A DNA stretch of 27,754 nt from Syntrophaceae bacterium (GCA_003165115.1 PLSJ01000150.1:1-27754); one strand, 5' to 3'. Positions 8,466 through 17,016 are shown, numbered from the stretch's first letter. Notes: generated by a model not told the origin, from the sequence alone. Made by a program: numbers and translations.

Positions 8466-9506
8466 TTACGGGTTCAATATCACCTTTATCACATTCTCCG
8501 AGCGGCTGCCGAATATGCGATAAGCTTCCACGGCATCCGCCAGCGGCATGCGATGCGTGATGAGAGGGGTGAGATCGAGCTTGCCGCGCCCTATCAGCGA
8601 CATGAGCCGGGCCATGTGGACGACGTTTGCCCTCCCGGCCCTTATCTGCAATTGCTGGCGCAGTATTTGCCGTATGGACATCTCCTTCGCGAAGGGGAAG
8701 ACGCCGACTATCGAGATATTTCCGCCGCCTTTCACCGAGCCGAGGCACCCGTCCAGGGTCTCCGCGCTGCCCACCGCCTCGATGGCCACATCGCACCCTT
8801 TTCCACCGGTCATCTTCTTGATCTCTTCGGCGGCGTTTGTCCGGGCCGCATTTATCGTCACATCGGCCCCGAGCCTCTTGGCCGCTTCCAGGCGATAGTC
8901 GAGGGTGTCGACGGAGACGAGCACGCTGGGACCCCACAGGCGCGCGGCGGCCACGGTGCACAAGCCGACGGGACCCGCGCCGAAGACGGCGACCACGTCT
9001 CCCGGCTTGATCGATCCGTATTCGGACGCCATGTAACCCGTCGAAAGGATGTCGCCGACGAAGAGGACCTGTTCCTCGGTCAAGCCATCGGGAATAGGCT
9101 CCAGGACCGCGTCGGCAAAGGGGATGCGAAGATATTCTGCGTGGGCCCCTCCGTGTCCGCCCCACTGCGCCCCGTGTCCGAACATCCCGCCGTGCTCGCA
9201 GAAGACGAACAGGCCGTCCCTGCACGAGGCGCATTCGCCGCACTGAACCGTGTAAGAAAGGACCACCCGGTCGCCGGGCTTGTATTTCTTGACGTCGGGC
9301 CCGACCTCTTCGACCACGCCGGCCCCTTCATGTCCCATGATGCCGTCTTTCTCGAGAACGATCTTGCCTTTCAGGATATTCAGGTCGGACCCGCAGATGG
9401 CCGCGTGCGTGATCCTGACTATGGCGTCTTTACCTGCCAGCAGCTTTGGCTTAGGCACCTCTCCCAGTCTTACCGAGCCTTTACCGTCGAAAAGCACCGC
9501 TTTCAT
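8466..9506 (-). CDS. Zinc-dependent medium-chain alcohol dehydrogenase
   Basis: MDR-superfamily NAD(H)-dependent dehydrogenase of 346 residues (threonine/sorbitol dehydrogenase-like). Catalytic zinc residues are visible in AAICGSD (Cys near 38) and GHEGAG (His near 59). A structural zinc site is complete with four Cys in CGECASCRDGLFVFC. The Rossmann motif GAGPVGLCTV is followed by VSVDTLDYR, whose Asp favours NAD over NADP. The ATG at 9506 follows GAAGGAGGCAAGAG. It lies in the Grd operon between grdA and the Liv transporter. With the AOR it could connect alcohol, aldehyde and acid, perhaps for the residue left after the reductase takes its carboxymethyl part. That link is inferred. Confidence 0.92.
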   Translation of the reverse strand: MKAVLFDGKGSVRLGEVPKPKLLAGKDAIVRITHAAICGSDLNILKGKIVLEKDGIMGHEGAGVVEEVGPDVKKYKPGDRVVLSYTVQCGECASCRDGLFVFCEHGGMFGHGAQWGGHGGAHAEYLRIPFADAVLEPIPDGLTEEQVLFVGDILSTGYMASEYGSIKPGDVVAVFGAGPVGLCTVAAARLWGPSVLVSVDTLDYRLEAAKRLGADVTINAARTNAAEEIKKMTGGKGCDVAIEAVGSAETLDGCLGSVKGGGNISIVGVFPFAKEMSIRQILRQQLQIRAGRANVVHMARLMSLIGRGKLDLTPLITHRMPLADAVEAYRIFGSRSENVIKVILNP

Positions 9507-9574
9507 CTCTTGCCTCCTTCGTCTCGTTGTTCCTTCTTAAGTTCCTATCCGCATCCCTTCCGCGTCGATAGTCC

Positions 9575-9598
9575 CCGCCCGTGAGAATACCCGGGCGG
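9575..9598. repeat. Hairpin between grdA and adh
   Basis: CCGCCCG (9575-9581) pairs with CGGGCGG (9592-9598) across a 10-nt loop in the 163-nt gap downstream of grdA. There is no U run on the minus strand. It may stabilise the 3' end of a grd mRNA segment or act as a partial terminator. Confidence 0.5.
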
Positions 9599-9669
9599 TT
9601 TCCCTCCTCTTTTCTGTTCTTCCGGACGTCACAGGCCTTTGTTCGCGAGGAGGGTCGTCGCTCCCTTCC

Positions 9670-10128
9670 CTACGCGAGGTTCTCCCGGATGGCCTTGAAT
9701 TTCTGCGCCACTTCGTCAGTATCGACTATCATGCTGACGATGCCGGCCGATTCTTCGTATACGTCTTCCGGTATTTCCGCTTTCACTTCCGGTTCGAGAA
9801 TATGGTATATGGGGAGTCCCAACGAGACTCCCGCCAATGGACCTGCAAAGCTCGGGTCACCAACCGTCAATGTTTCCGCTGCGATCTCGGCGCCTTCGAT
9901 GTCGCTCGCTCCGAGCACAACCACGAGGTCATCCTTCCCCCGCTCATCGACCAGTTTCTTGATCTGTGACTGGCTCTCCATGTCCATCGTGCCTGCGGCT
10001 GTTCAGACGAAGCATTCGGTGGTCATGAAGGCTACTTCGGCACCGGCTGCCATCATGCAGCGGGCGATAGCGGGACCGGGGACTCCGTCCCGTTCTCCGA
10101 TGATAATGACTTTCTTGCCCTTGAACAT
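9670..10128 (-). CDS. grdA: Glycine reductase complex selenoprotein A (GrdA), Sec at codon 42
   Basis: GrdA is the small selenoprotein that takes the carboxymethyl group from component B as a Se-carboxymethyl-selenocysteine and passes an acetyl thioester to component C. Reading through the in-frame UGA at 10005-10003 gives 152 residues, close to the family length. The N-terminus [20 protein letters not shown] is typical, and the redox motif is ECFVU (Cys39-x-x-Sec42). Conventional gene calling would see only the C-terminal 105 residues. AGGAGGTAAGAA precedes the ATG. It is the only GrdA in the window, so it presumably serves both GrdE/GrdB pairs. Sec insertion is supported by the hairpin at 9968-9984. 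Confidence 0.96.
9968..10005 (-). promoter_or_regulatory. Sec UGA and bacterial SECIS hairpin of grdA
   Basis: The UGA is at 10005-10003. A stem of GAC-(A)-TGG with CCA-GTC (9984-9968, one bulged A) closes a 4-nt AGAG loop that starts 25 nt after the UGA. Stem length, distance and a G among the first two loop positions fit the published bacterial SECIS model. Confidence 0.75.
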
Positions 10129-10164
10129 TTCTTACCTCCTTTCGGCTCGGTTGAATGAGCCAGA

Positions 10165-11619
10165 TTATTTCCTTATGTTAGGGTTTGCCTCGAGCAGGAA
10201 CGATAAACCGTCCGAGAGCTGAGACATACGGCCTAGGAAGAGACTTCCCTTTGCCACGAACATGGTATTCTTTATACGACCCGCTTTCATATCAAGCGCC
10301 GCGTGACCCAGGAACGGCACCGCCGCCGGGATATGGCCCTGAGTGGGTGAAAAACCCGGCATGCCCCGTTGGCGCACGAAATCATCCACCGCAGAGCGGT
10401 CGATCTCTTTACGGATCGACGCAAGGGCAGCCATGATCTTGTAGTTGGTGAGCGGCGTGTTGCCGCTGCCCGCGGGCAGGGTGATCTCGGGGTTATGCAT
10501 CTCCGTGGCGTACTTGTCGATATCGATCATGCGCAGGCCCAACCGGTCGAGAGGCTTCACAATGAGGGACGTCATGATGTCCTGCTGGTTCGAACCGGCG
10601 CCGATGTTGTGCTTTCCCACGGAATCGAGGCGGATGACCGGGCTTGCCCCGTCGTCCTTGGTAATCAGGAAGGCGATGCATCCCAGCATGTCCTCGAGGA
10701 CGGGCATATTATTCTTGAGATGGCCCGAGTATTTCATGCCGATCTTCGCGAGGCATCCGCCGCCGATGACGACGACCCTGTCATAGACGCCCGCCTCGAC
10801 CTGGGCGGCCGCGTCGACAATCGCATGGATAGGCGCGGCGCAAAAGGCCTTTATATCGTGGCCCGAGGCGTTCACGCAGCGGCACATCTCTCCGATGGCT
10901 TTCGAAAGGCTCCCGCCTCCGCGGTTATACCGGTCGCCCACCGCATCTTCCGAGCAGCTCAGGATAAAATCGACATCTCCCGGCTCGATACCTGCCCGTT
11001 TGAACAGGTGGCGCATCACGAGTGCGCCTGAAGCCTTCGTGAGGAGGTTCTCCATCAGGACGTGGGCCTTGAGGGTATCGTCCGCGTCGTGGTCCCTCCG
11101 CAGACAGCCGACGACCTCTCCATCGAAAAAGAGGGGGAGGGCTGCGTCGTCGTTTATCTTGTCAATAATCTTGCCGATGGCGACACCGCTCCCCAGCTTC
11201 GACAGGTCGGCCTCGGAAATAAGGGGATGGGACGCCACCCTGTCCCTGATTCTCCCGATGAATTCGGGAGCGAGCCAGACCAGGTCGAAGTCATCGGCGG
11301 CCTTCATCCAGCCGTAAAACTGGTCTTCCGCGAGTATCTCACCGAAGGGGCCGTCCTTCCGTGCGTCCTTCACCTGATGCTCGTACCAGGGTTGGGGGAT
11401 ATCGTGAAGCGCGTCCGGGTGCAGGTTGCCGACAAACACCTGGTTGGGCGGATAGGCCACCGCCTCCTCGAAGCTCCTCACATGGGCATAGATCTTTTTC
11501 TCAAGGTCACCGCCGTGTCCGCCCGAAACAGAGATGTCCCTGATCGGTTTCGAGCCGTACCGGACGAAATTGGGGACATGCACAAGCGCATACGCGCACT
11601 CTTTCACTACAACAGCCAT
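10165..11619 (-). CDS. grdC: Glycine reductase complex component C subunit beta (GrdC)
   Basis: GrdC is a thiolase/FabH-like protein that accepts the acetyl group from GrdA. With GrdD it releases acetyl phosphate in clostridia. The protein here is 484 residues. It has YNRGGGSLSKAIGE, a FabH-like nucleophile context KAFCAAPIHA (Cys near 260) and the family-typical end GFSPTQGHIPAAVPFLGHA...KGSLFLGRMSQLSDG. The ATG at 11619 has GAGGTG upstream; a GTG at 11628 is the alternative. It lies 18 nt after the thioredoxin gene and 36 nt before grdA. No GrdD gene is present in the window, so the acyl acceptor might be CoA rather than phosphate, or GrdD is encoded elsewhere. Confidence 0.94.
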   Translation of the reverse strand: MAVVVKECAYALVHVPNFVRYGSKPIRDISVSGGHGGDLEKKIYAHVRSFEEAVAYPPNQVFVGNLHPDALHDIPQPWYEHQVKDARKDGPFGEILAEDQFYGWMKAADDFDLVWLAPEFIGRIRDRVASHPLISEADLSKLGSGVAIGKIIDKINDDAALPLFFDGEVVGCLRRDHDADDTLKAHVLMENLLTKASGALVMRHLFKRAGIEPGDVDFILSCSEDAVGDRYNRGGGSLSKAIGEMCRCVNASGHDIKAFCAAPIHAIVDAAAQVEAGVYDRVVVIGGGCLAKIGMKYSGHLKNNMPVLEDMLGCIAFLITKDDGASPVIRLDSVGKHNIGAGSNQQDIMTSLIVKPLDRLGLRMIDIDKYATEMHNPEITLPAGSGNTPLTNYKIMAALASIRKEIDRSAVDDFVRQRGMPGFSPTQGHIPAAVPFLGHAALDMKAGRIKNTMFVAKGSLFLGRMSQLSDGLSFLLEANPNIRK

Positions 11620-11637
11620 AGCTTTCACCTCATATGT

Positions 11638-11952
11638 TTATAACAGCTTTCCGATCTTCTCTTCAATCGCGGCGACGTCCACATCACCGCCGACGCGGTC
11701 GACCTCCTTGCCGTCCTTGAACAACAGCAGGGAGGGAAGTCCCATCACTTTCAACTCCATGCAGAGCCTCCTGTTTTTCGGGACCTCCACCTTGGCGAAT
11801 TTCACCTTTTCGCCGTACTTCTCTTCCAGCGCCTCAAACTGAGGCAGCAGCTTCATGCACGGCACTCACTGGGGGCCCCAAAAGTCGACTATCACCGGCC
11901 CCTGGGCCCCGGTCACTTCCTCGCTGAACGTTTCCTTCGTGATCTCCTTCAC
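11638..11952 (-). CDS. trxA: Selenocysteine-containing thioredoxin (UVPC active site)
   Basis: Thioredoxin of 104 residues, read through the UGA at 11868-11866. The active site is DFWGPQ-U-V-P-C, with Sec29 where the nucleophilic N-terminal Cys normally stands and Cys32 as the resolving thiol. The rest is classic (KVEVPKNRRLCMELKVMGLPSLLLFKDGKEVDRVGG, containing the cis-Pro). The GTG start at 11952 is preceded by GAGAGAGAGG and follows the grdB1 stop. Ignoring recoding leaves a meaningless headless 75-residue protein. In Grd systems thioredoxin re-reduces the selenoproteins with electrons from TrxB, whose gene is in the same operon. A perfect SECIS-like hairpin supports the Sec reading. Confidence 0.92.
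11831..11868 (-). promoter_or_regulatory. Sec UGA and SECIS hairpin of the thioredoxin gene
   Basis: The UGA is at 11868-11866. GCCTCA-GTT-TGAGGC (11845-11831) is a perfect 6-bp stem with a 3-nt loop starting with G, 26 nt after the UGA. This fits the bacterial SECIS model. Confidence 0.82.
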
Positions 11953-11978
11953 GGATTTAGCCCTCTCTCTCTTATGAA

Positions 11979-13295
11979 TTAGCCGCCGATCCGGCCCTTT
12001 GTCTCTTTGTTATCCGCCGGTTCTCTTGCGAGCGCGTCGAGCGCTTCCAGCACGATCCTGCGCCTGAGCGCCTTTTCCTCGGCGCGCGAGGTGCGGGGGT
12101 CGCCGAGCGGACTCGTAATGCCGATTCCCTGCGTTATTCTGTTTGCGCGAATTGTCCTGGCGATAGGCAGAAGGGCCGTGACAAGAACAGCGGGTATGCC
12201 CGCCCTCTCGAACTCTTTTTCAAGCACTGCACCGCAGCGCGTGCCCGTGCCTCAGGTCGAGGTGAGGAGCACACCCGAGACGTTGGCCAACGCCAGCTCC
12301 CGGGCCATCTCCCTGCCGATGCGGCGGGCGTTGTCCATGGTGGTGGCCACACCGGTGGTCACCAGAAAATCGGGGAAGAGCGACTTGAAGACGCCCTCCC
12401 TTTCAAGGTCTTCCATGACGTCGACCGGGAGGAGCCTGTTCGGGTCCTCGTTGACAAAAACCGTATCGAACCCGCGGTGCACGGATTGAAATTCTTCGGC
12501 TCCATGTGCGGCCAGGTCCGCAACGCGGTATTTTGCCCAGCGGCTCGCCCTTGCCGATTCGATATTGTCCGGATTTTCCCTCGGGACCAGTCCCCCTTCG
12601 GTGACGAGCGCGATGGTCGCTCCCTTCAGGTCGGCAACGGCCGGGGCAGGTGAAACGACGTCGAGGTCGGGCAGGAGGATCTCCGTTCGGAACGGGACCC
12701 CTTTCATCTTCTTCAGCAGGAGGTCGACGGCGCGTTCCGCGGCCGACTTCGAAGCCAGCACGTTTTGTTTTATGCCCCGTGGCAGGTAACCCTCCGCCTC
12801 CGGTCCCCCGATCGGCTCCCGGCCGAAAAGCCTGATTCCGAGGTCGATCATCTTCGGCATCGCCTTGGGCATCCCTACGGCGGTGTTGCCCGTCTCTATG
12901 ATGTAGATGCCTTTCCTGTAGAGGTCGACCCCCGGATTTTCGGGGAACATGCCGGTCACCGCGGGCAGGCCGAGCTCGTCCTGCACGCGGCGCGTCATCT
13001 CGCCGCACGCGATGCCATACCTGCCCGCGTTGAAGGCGGGGCCGGCGATGAACAGATCGCACGGCCGGGCGCCGATCATGTCGAGCAGTGCCTGGGAGGC
13101 GGCTTCCATCTCCTCGGAAAAGTAGTTGTCCCCGCAGAGGACGGTGGCAACCACCCTGCCCCGGTCCTTCAGGATACGGTCGATCAGGAGGCCGGGACCC
13201 ACGGGTCCGTCTATCACCATGGGGGGCACCCCGGCCTTGTCCTCGCCGCCTATCTGACCGAAAAACTGGTTCACATAATGGATGATACGCAGCAT
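11979..13295 (-). CDS. grdB: Glycine/betaine reductase-like component B selenoprotein GrdB1, Sec348
   Basis: GrdB carries the selenocysteine of the substrate-specific component B, which attacks the substrate C-N bond. Reading through the UGA at 12254-12252 gives 438 residues, the normal family length. Conserved features are the start HYVNQFFGQIGGEDKA, CGDNYF, AGPAFNAGRYGIACG, TGMFPENPGVDLYR, IALVTEGGLVP, VNEDPNRLLPVDV and the Sec site TSTUGTGTRCGA. The ATG at 13295 lies one base beyond the grdE1 TGA stop, with GGAGGGG inside grdE1, so the two are translationally coupled. The tail after Sec (82 residues, ending near GITSPLGDP...RRRIVLEAL) is also conserved. Its substrate cannot be told from sequence. 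Confidence 0.96.
12225..12254 (-). promoter_or_regulatory. Sec UGA and SECIS hairpin of grdB1
   Basis: The UGA is at 12254-12252. CGCTGC-GGT-GCAGTG (12239-12225) forms a 6-bp stem with one G-U pair and a GGT loop starting 18 nt after the UGA. The same element recurs in the other two GrdB-type genes. Confidence 0.82.
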
Positions 13296-13296
13296 G

Positions 13297-14556
13297 TCAA
13301 CGCCCCTCCGTTGTCAGGTGATTAGAGCCGATCTGGCTTATGGCGGTCGCGAGAAAGCGCAGGGGCATGCGAAGCTGCCCGTCCAGGGGACCGGGGAAGT
13401 CATGCATGGCGCGACCTCCCACGATCCTGCCCATGGGCAGCAGGTCCACGACGGCGTCGATGTTCCCGACGCTGACCATTGCATCGGCATTGTCGGAGCC
13501 GGCCAGAAGGGGCATCTCTCCGGCCCCGTCCGGGCCGAGCCATTCGTTATCGACCAGAACGGTCCTGATGCCCAGTTTTTCGCATTCATCGCAATTCTGC
13601 ATGAGGTCCACGTCCGTATGGCCCCCGCCCTCCTTCGTGAGGATAACCCCGTCGACGTGGAGCACGTTCTTCAAGAGGTTAGCCGCCATCATGGAGGTGC
13701 GCTTGATGTCGGTCATGGAGGTCGGCTCGGGCGTGATGACGACGCCCCCGAAGCACAGCTCCTTGCCGTGGCGTTTGTACAGACCGGCAACGACCGGATG
13801 GTTGAGCAGGGAATAGGTGTAATTCTTTATGGCGACGGAGAGGTTATAGTGTCCGCACACGATGGCCCCATCGAGGATTTCATTCGGATGGAGTATAGTC
13901 GGATAATAGTGCCGGCTGTTGTCCCCATAGACGAAGGGCTCCCTGGAATCTCCGTGGCTGTGGAGCTGGAACAGGTACCCTACCCGCGGCAGGGACGTTT
14001 CCTGCTTCCCCAGATCGAGGTCGAATATCTGCGCCTCGTCCGGCGTCACCCCTTTCGTGGCGGCCGCCAGATAGACCGAAGCCTTGCACCCCGCCTGTTT
14101 CAGGGCGAGCCCGTATTCCACGAGCGACGTCCCCGCACCCGGCGCGGTCAGGAGGCAGACATTGTGGGTTTTTGAATAAGGGGTCAAGGGCGCGCCGTTG
14201 CCATCCATATCGACGAGGCCGCCAATGAACCCCTGCGCTGCGCCGATCTCGAAGACCGTGGCGCCGCGGAGGACCCTGGTCACACCCTCGCCTGACGGGC
14301 CCGGCCACCGGAGCATGCCGGGAAAATAGGACTCCACGCCCGTCTTGATGCGCGGCTCGATGATGTCCAGCACGTTGGTGATCCGGGCATTCTCTCCCGG
14401 CCGGACAAGCTCTATATCGATGACGGCGATGCGGTCGTCCGAGGAAAGCTGACGGATCAGCTCGTTCTTATCGATCGAGAGGAGGCCGTCCGAGAACCGG
14501 GTCTTTTCGGAGAATCGTATCTCCCTGACATCGAAGTATTCCATTTCAAACTTCAT
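13297..14556 (-). CDS. grdE: Glycine/betaine reductase component B proprotein homologue GrdE1
   Basis: GrdE forms component B with GrdB. In clostridia it is self-cleaved to yield a pyruvoyl group from an internal Cys that may bind the substrate amine. This 419-residue homologue has family features (LVRPGENARITNVLDIIEPR, YSKTHNVCLL, LHPNEILDGAIV, HGKELCFGGVVIT, LTKEGGGHTDVDLMQNC). After HPNEILDGAIV it reads CGHYNLSV. There is a Cys near 234 but no Asn-Cys at the place where I recall the clostridial processing site, so pyruvoyl formation is uncertain. The ATG at 14556 follows AGAGAGG; a GTG at 14559 is the alternative. It is coupled to grdB1, and the natural stop is a UGA without a fitting Sec context. 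Confidence 0.93.
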   Translation of the reverse strand: MKFEMEYFDVREIRFSEKTRFSDGLLSIDKNELIRQLSSDDRIAVIDIELVRPGENARITNVLDIIEPRIKTGVESYFPGMLRWPGPSGEGVTRVLRGATVFEIGAAQGFIGGLVDMDGNGAPLTPYSKTHNVCLLTAPGAGTSLVEYGLALKQAGCKASVYLAAATKGVTPDEAQIFDLDLGKQETSLPRVGYLFQLHSHGDSREPFVYGDNSRHYYPTILHPNEILDGAIVCGHYNLSVAIKNYTYSLLNHPVVAGLYKRHGKELCFGGVVITPEPTSMTDIKRTSMMAANLLKNVLHVDGVILTKEGGGHTDVDLMQNCDECEKLGIRTVLVDNEWLGPDGAGEMPLLAGSDNADAMVSVGNIDAVVDLLPMGRIVGGRAMHDFPGPLDGQLRMPLRFLATAISQIGSNHLTTEGR

Positions 14557-14599
14557 CACGCCTCTCTTTCGGGGTCGTTCGCCGTCTTTACGTTCCGCC

Positions 14600-15529
14600 T
14601 CACCGCGCCTCCAGCAGGTACTGCTCCAGGCCCACCGCCGCCAGGGCGCCGTCGCCCACCGCCGTGGTTATCTGGCGAAGTCTCTTCGTCCTCACGTCTC
14701 CCGCGACGAACAGGCCCTTCGTCTTCGAGGCAAGGTCTTCGCCCACCTCAATGAACCCGGCCCTGTCGCGGTCCACGAGGTCTCCCAGGAAAGCGGTTTT
14801 CGCCTCGAGACCCACAAACACGAAGACCCCGTCCACCTTGAGTGTGGAGCGCCCGTCCGACTGCGTGTCCCGGAGAAGGACCGACTCCACCTGCCCTTTG
14901 CCGATGATCTCCAGGGGCGCCTTGTTCCACAAGAATTCGATGTTCCCTTGCCTGAAAGCCCTTTCCTGAATGACCACCTGCGCCCGAAGCCGGTCTCTCC
15001 GATGGACCACGGAAACGCGCCTGCAAAGGTTGGCAAGCGTCATCGCCTCCTGGATCGCGGAATCGCCGCCTCCTATTACCGCCACGTCCTGGTCCTGGAA
15101 AAACATGGCGTCGCAGGTGGCGCAATACGAAACGCCCCTTCCCACGAACTCCTTTTCACCGGGGATGCCCAGTTGCTTCCATTCGGTGCCGGCCGCGAGG
15201 ATGACACCCCTCGTCTCGATCTCGGACTCGCCTGATGTCACCAGAAACCTTCCGTCGTCCTTCCTGGAGACGAGGGACACGTCGAAAAATTCCTTGACCA
15301 CCAAGCCGAAGCGCTTCGCCTGTTCGGCCATGAGGCGCGTCAGGTCCGCCCCCGATATGCCCTCGGGAAATCCCGGATAATTATCTATCTGCTCGGTCCT
15401 GGCCGCCGTTCCGCCGAGGACGCCCCTCTCCACGAGTGCCGCGTCTATGCCTGCGCGTCTGAGGTAAACGCCCGCCGTCAGGCCCGCCGGCCCTCCACCT
15501 ATGATGACCGCTTCATGGAATTCACTCAT
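14600..15529 (-). CDS. trxB: Thioredoxin reductase
   Basis: FAD/NAD(P)H-dependent thioredoxin reductase of 309 residues, the usual low-Mr length. It shows the N-terminal FAD motif GGGPAGLTAGVYLRRAG, the redox dithiol CATC (in VSYCATCDAMFF), the nucleotide-binding GGGDSAIQEA and HRRDRLRA segments (basic residues are consistent with NADPH) and the C-terminal FAD motif GLFVAGDVR. It should reduce the Sec-thioredoxin encoded 3 kb downstream in the same operon, completing the electron path to GrdA and GrdB. It follows the regulator gene after 51 nt. Confidence 0.95.
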   Translation of the reverse strand: MSEFHEAVIIGGGPAGLTAGVYLRRAGIDAALVERGVLGGTAARTEQIDNYPGFPEGISGADLTRLMAEQAKRFGLVVKEFFDVSLVSRKDDGRFLVTSGESEIETRGVILAAGTEWKQLGIPGEKEFVGRGVSYCATCDAMFFQDQDVAVIGGGDSAIQEAMTLANLCRRVSVVHRRDRLRAQVVIQERAFRQGNIEFLWNKAPLEIIGKGQVESVLLRDTQSDGRSTLKVDGVFVFVGLEAKTAFLGDLVDRDRAGFIEVGEDLASKTKGLFVAGDVRTKRLRQITTAVGDGALAAVGLEQYLLEAR

Positions 15530-15580
15530 AAGACCTTCTTCTGCATTTCGCTACAACCTGCTGACGCATTCTCCCGGACA

Positions 15581-16897
15581 TCACTGCTGCCAATAAAAGA
15601 CGGTCGGCTCCTTCACCTCTGTTTCGAGGGACTCCAGGGCCTTCATCACGATTTTCCTTCTCAGCTCTTTTTCTCGTCTGGATGAGAGTTCCGGATTGCC
15701 CAGGGGATGGGTGATTCCCACGCCGGGTATGATCCTGCGCGCACCCATGATGAGCGCGGTCGGGGTCAGCGCGGTAATCAGGGCCGTTGGAAGGCCCGTC
15801 TTTTCGATCTCGTTGGCGATCACTGCACCGCAGCGAGTGCCCGTGCCTCAGGTGGAGGTCAGGATAACGGCCGACACCTGTTGATTTCTCAATTCCTGTG
15901 CGATGCTTTCACCGAGCCTGCGGCTGTCGTCGAGCGTGGTGCCGACGCCGGTGGTCGTGTAGAAATAATCGTGTATCTTCGAAAACGTTTCGTCCTCTTT
16001 CAGCTCCGTCAGGACATCCACCGGGAGGAGTCTGTTCGGGTCTTCGTTGACATACCGGTTATCCCATCCACGGTCGATGGATTCGAACCGCCCGGCCGGC
16101 AATTCGTTCATATCCGCGATACTGTACCTGAGGAACCGGCCGGCCCTCGCGGATTCAAGCCTGTCCGGGTTTCCCGCAGGCACGAGCCCGCCCTCGGTGA
16201 CAAGGGCAATGACGGTGCCCGAACGCATCCGCGTCCAGGGGATCGCGCGCGATTCGCGGCCCATCGCGGAAGGACTTCCTTCGATCCCCCGATGGCGATC
16301 GCGGCCTTCGCGCGACATGCGCGTCAGGGTCTCCAGGACCGTTTCACTGACGAATTCGAGACTGCCCGCGAGGTCAAACGAGTCCTCGACGTGCAGCTCT
16401 AGACCTTCGGCAATGTTGATTTTTCTCCATAAGCTATCTCTTTGCGGCACACTATACACGGCCATGCCCGCGCGCCGTTCCGGAAGGGCCGGCACCAAAG
16501 GGGTCAGGCCGCCCGAATGCATCGCATCCCCGAAAGGAGAACGGCCGCGCAAAAGGACCTCCTCCAGCGCCTCGTTTCGGGAGGTCTTCGTGACCTCGGC
16601 TATCTTTTTCAGGGTGAGGTTTTCCGTCTGGAGCAGCTTGACGACGAGGACCTGCAGGATGTGGCGGTACGCGTACCTGGCCTCTCTTCCGGTATGGGGC
16701 GCCGGATCTATCAGGCCGACCTGGTGGTAATAATTGATGGTCCGCTTCCCCGGCACGTCCACCACCTTATGGCGGACCTGCTTCCTGACGAACAGGGGGA
16801 CCAGCTTCGAAAGATGGGCGAGGAAATCGGACAGACAGATATCTCTTTCATGCGCGAGCGCCGTCAAAGTCCAGAATGTCGCCGAATCCGCTTTCAT
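15581..16897 (-). CDS. MerR-type regulator fused to a GrdB C-terminal selenocysteine domain (Sec350)
   Basis: A 438-residue fusion read through the UGA at 15850-15848. Residues about 39-105 are a MerR-like winged helix-turn-helix (KRTINYYHQVGLIDPAPHTG, then LVVKLLQTENLTLKKIAEVTK). About 117-225 is an unrecognised linker/sensor region (SLWRKINIAEGLELHVEDSFD). Residues 228-438 match the C-terminal half of GrdB (IALVTEGGLVP, YVNEDPNRLLPVDVL, LTSTUGTGTRCGAV) with the Sec site intact. The GrdB N-terminal half is absent and replaced. It is the first gene of the minus-strand operon, next to the divergent promoters, so it probably regulates both arms and itself. The likely role is a transcription factor that senses substrate, selenium supply or redox state through Sec. 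Confidence 0.93.
15821..15850 (-). promoter_or_regulatory. Sec UGA and SECIS hairpin of the regulator gene
   Basis: The UGA is at 15850-15848. CGCTGC-GGT-GCAGTG (15835-15821) is identical in sequence and distance to the grdB1 element, although the flanking codons differ. Confidence 0.82.
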
Positions 16898-16921
16898 GCC
16901 TGCGCGCCCCTTCTCTACCTC

Positions 16922-16951
16922 ATCTTAACTACTTTCAGTATTTACTGTCAA
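16922..16951 (-). promoter_or_regulatory. Promoter of the minus-strand Grd operon with MerR-like operator
   Basis: On the minus strand TTGACA (16951-16946) and TAAGAT (16927-16922) are separated by 18 nt. The dyad CAGTA-TT-TACTG (16936-16947) lies largely within the spacer, where MerR-family proteins bind. Transcription would begin near 16915, close to the ATG at 16897. Autoregulation by the encoded regulator is inferred. Confidence 0.6.
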
Positions 16952-17016
16952 GATATTTTTTCTATGTGCCGAAGTGCAGGTAGATAACCCCAGTTTCCGT
17001 TAAGAATATCATTACA

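Noticed and set aside
8424..9584. Plus-strand open frame (386 codons) opposite the alcohol dehydrogenase
   Set aside because: Antisense shadow; the minus-strand gene has all zinc and NAD motifs.
12225..12254. GrdB genes as pseudogenes with premature stops
   Set aside because: In all three GrdB-type genes the UGA falls at the family Sec position, with conserved sequence continuing beyond it and a SECIS hairpin.
13297..13299. UGA at the end of grdE1 as another selenocysteine codon
   Set aside because: It is followed after one base by the grdB1 ATG, the protein is already full length, and no Sec context is seen, so it is a normal stop.
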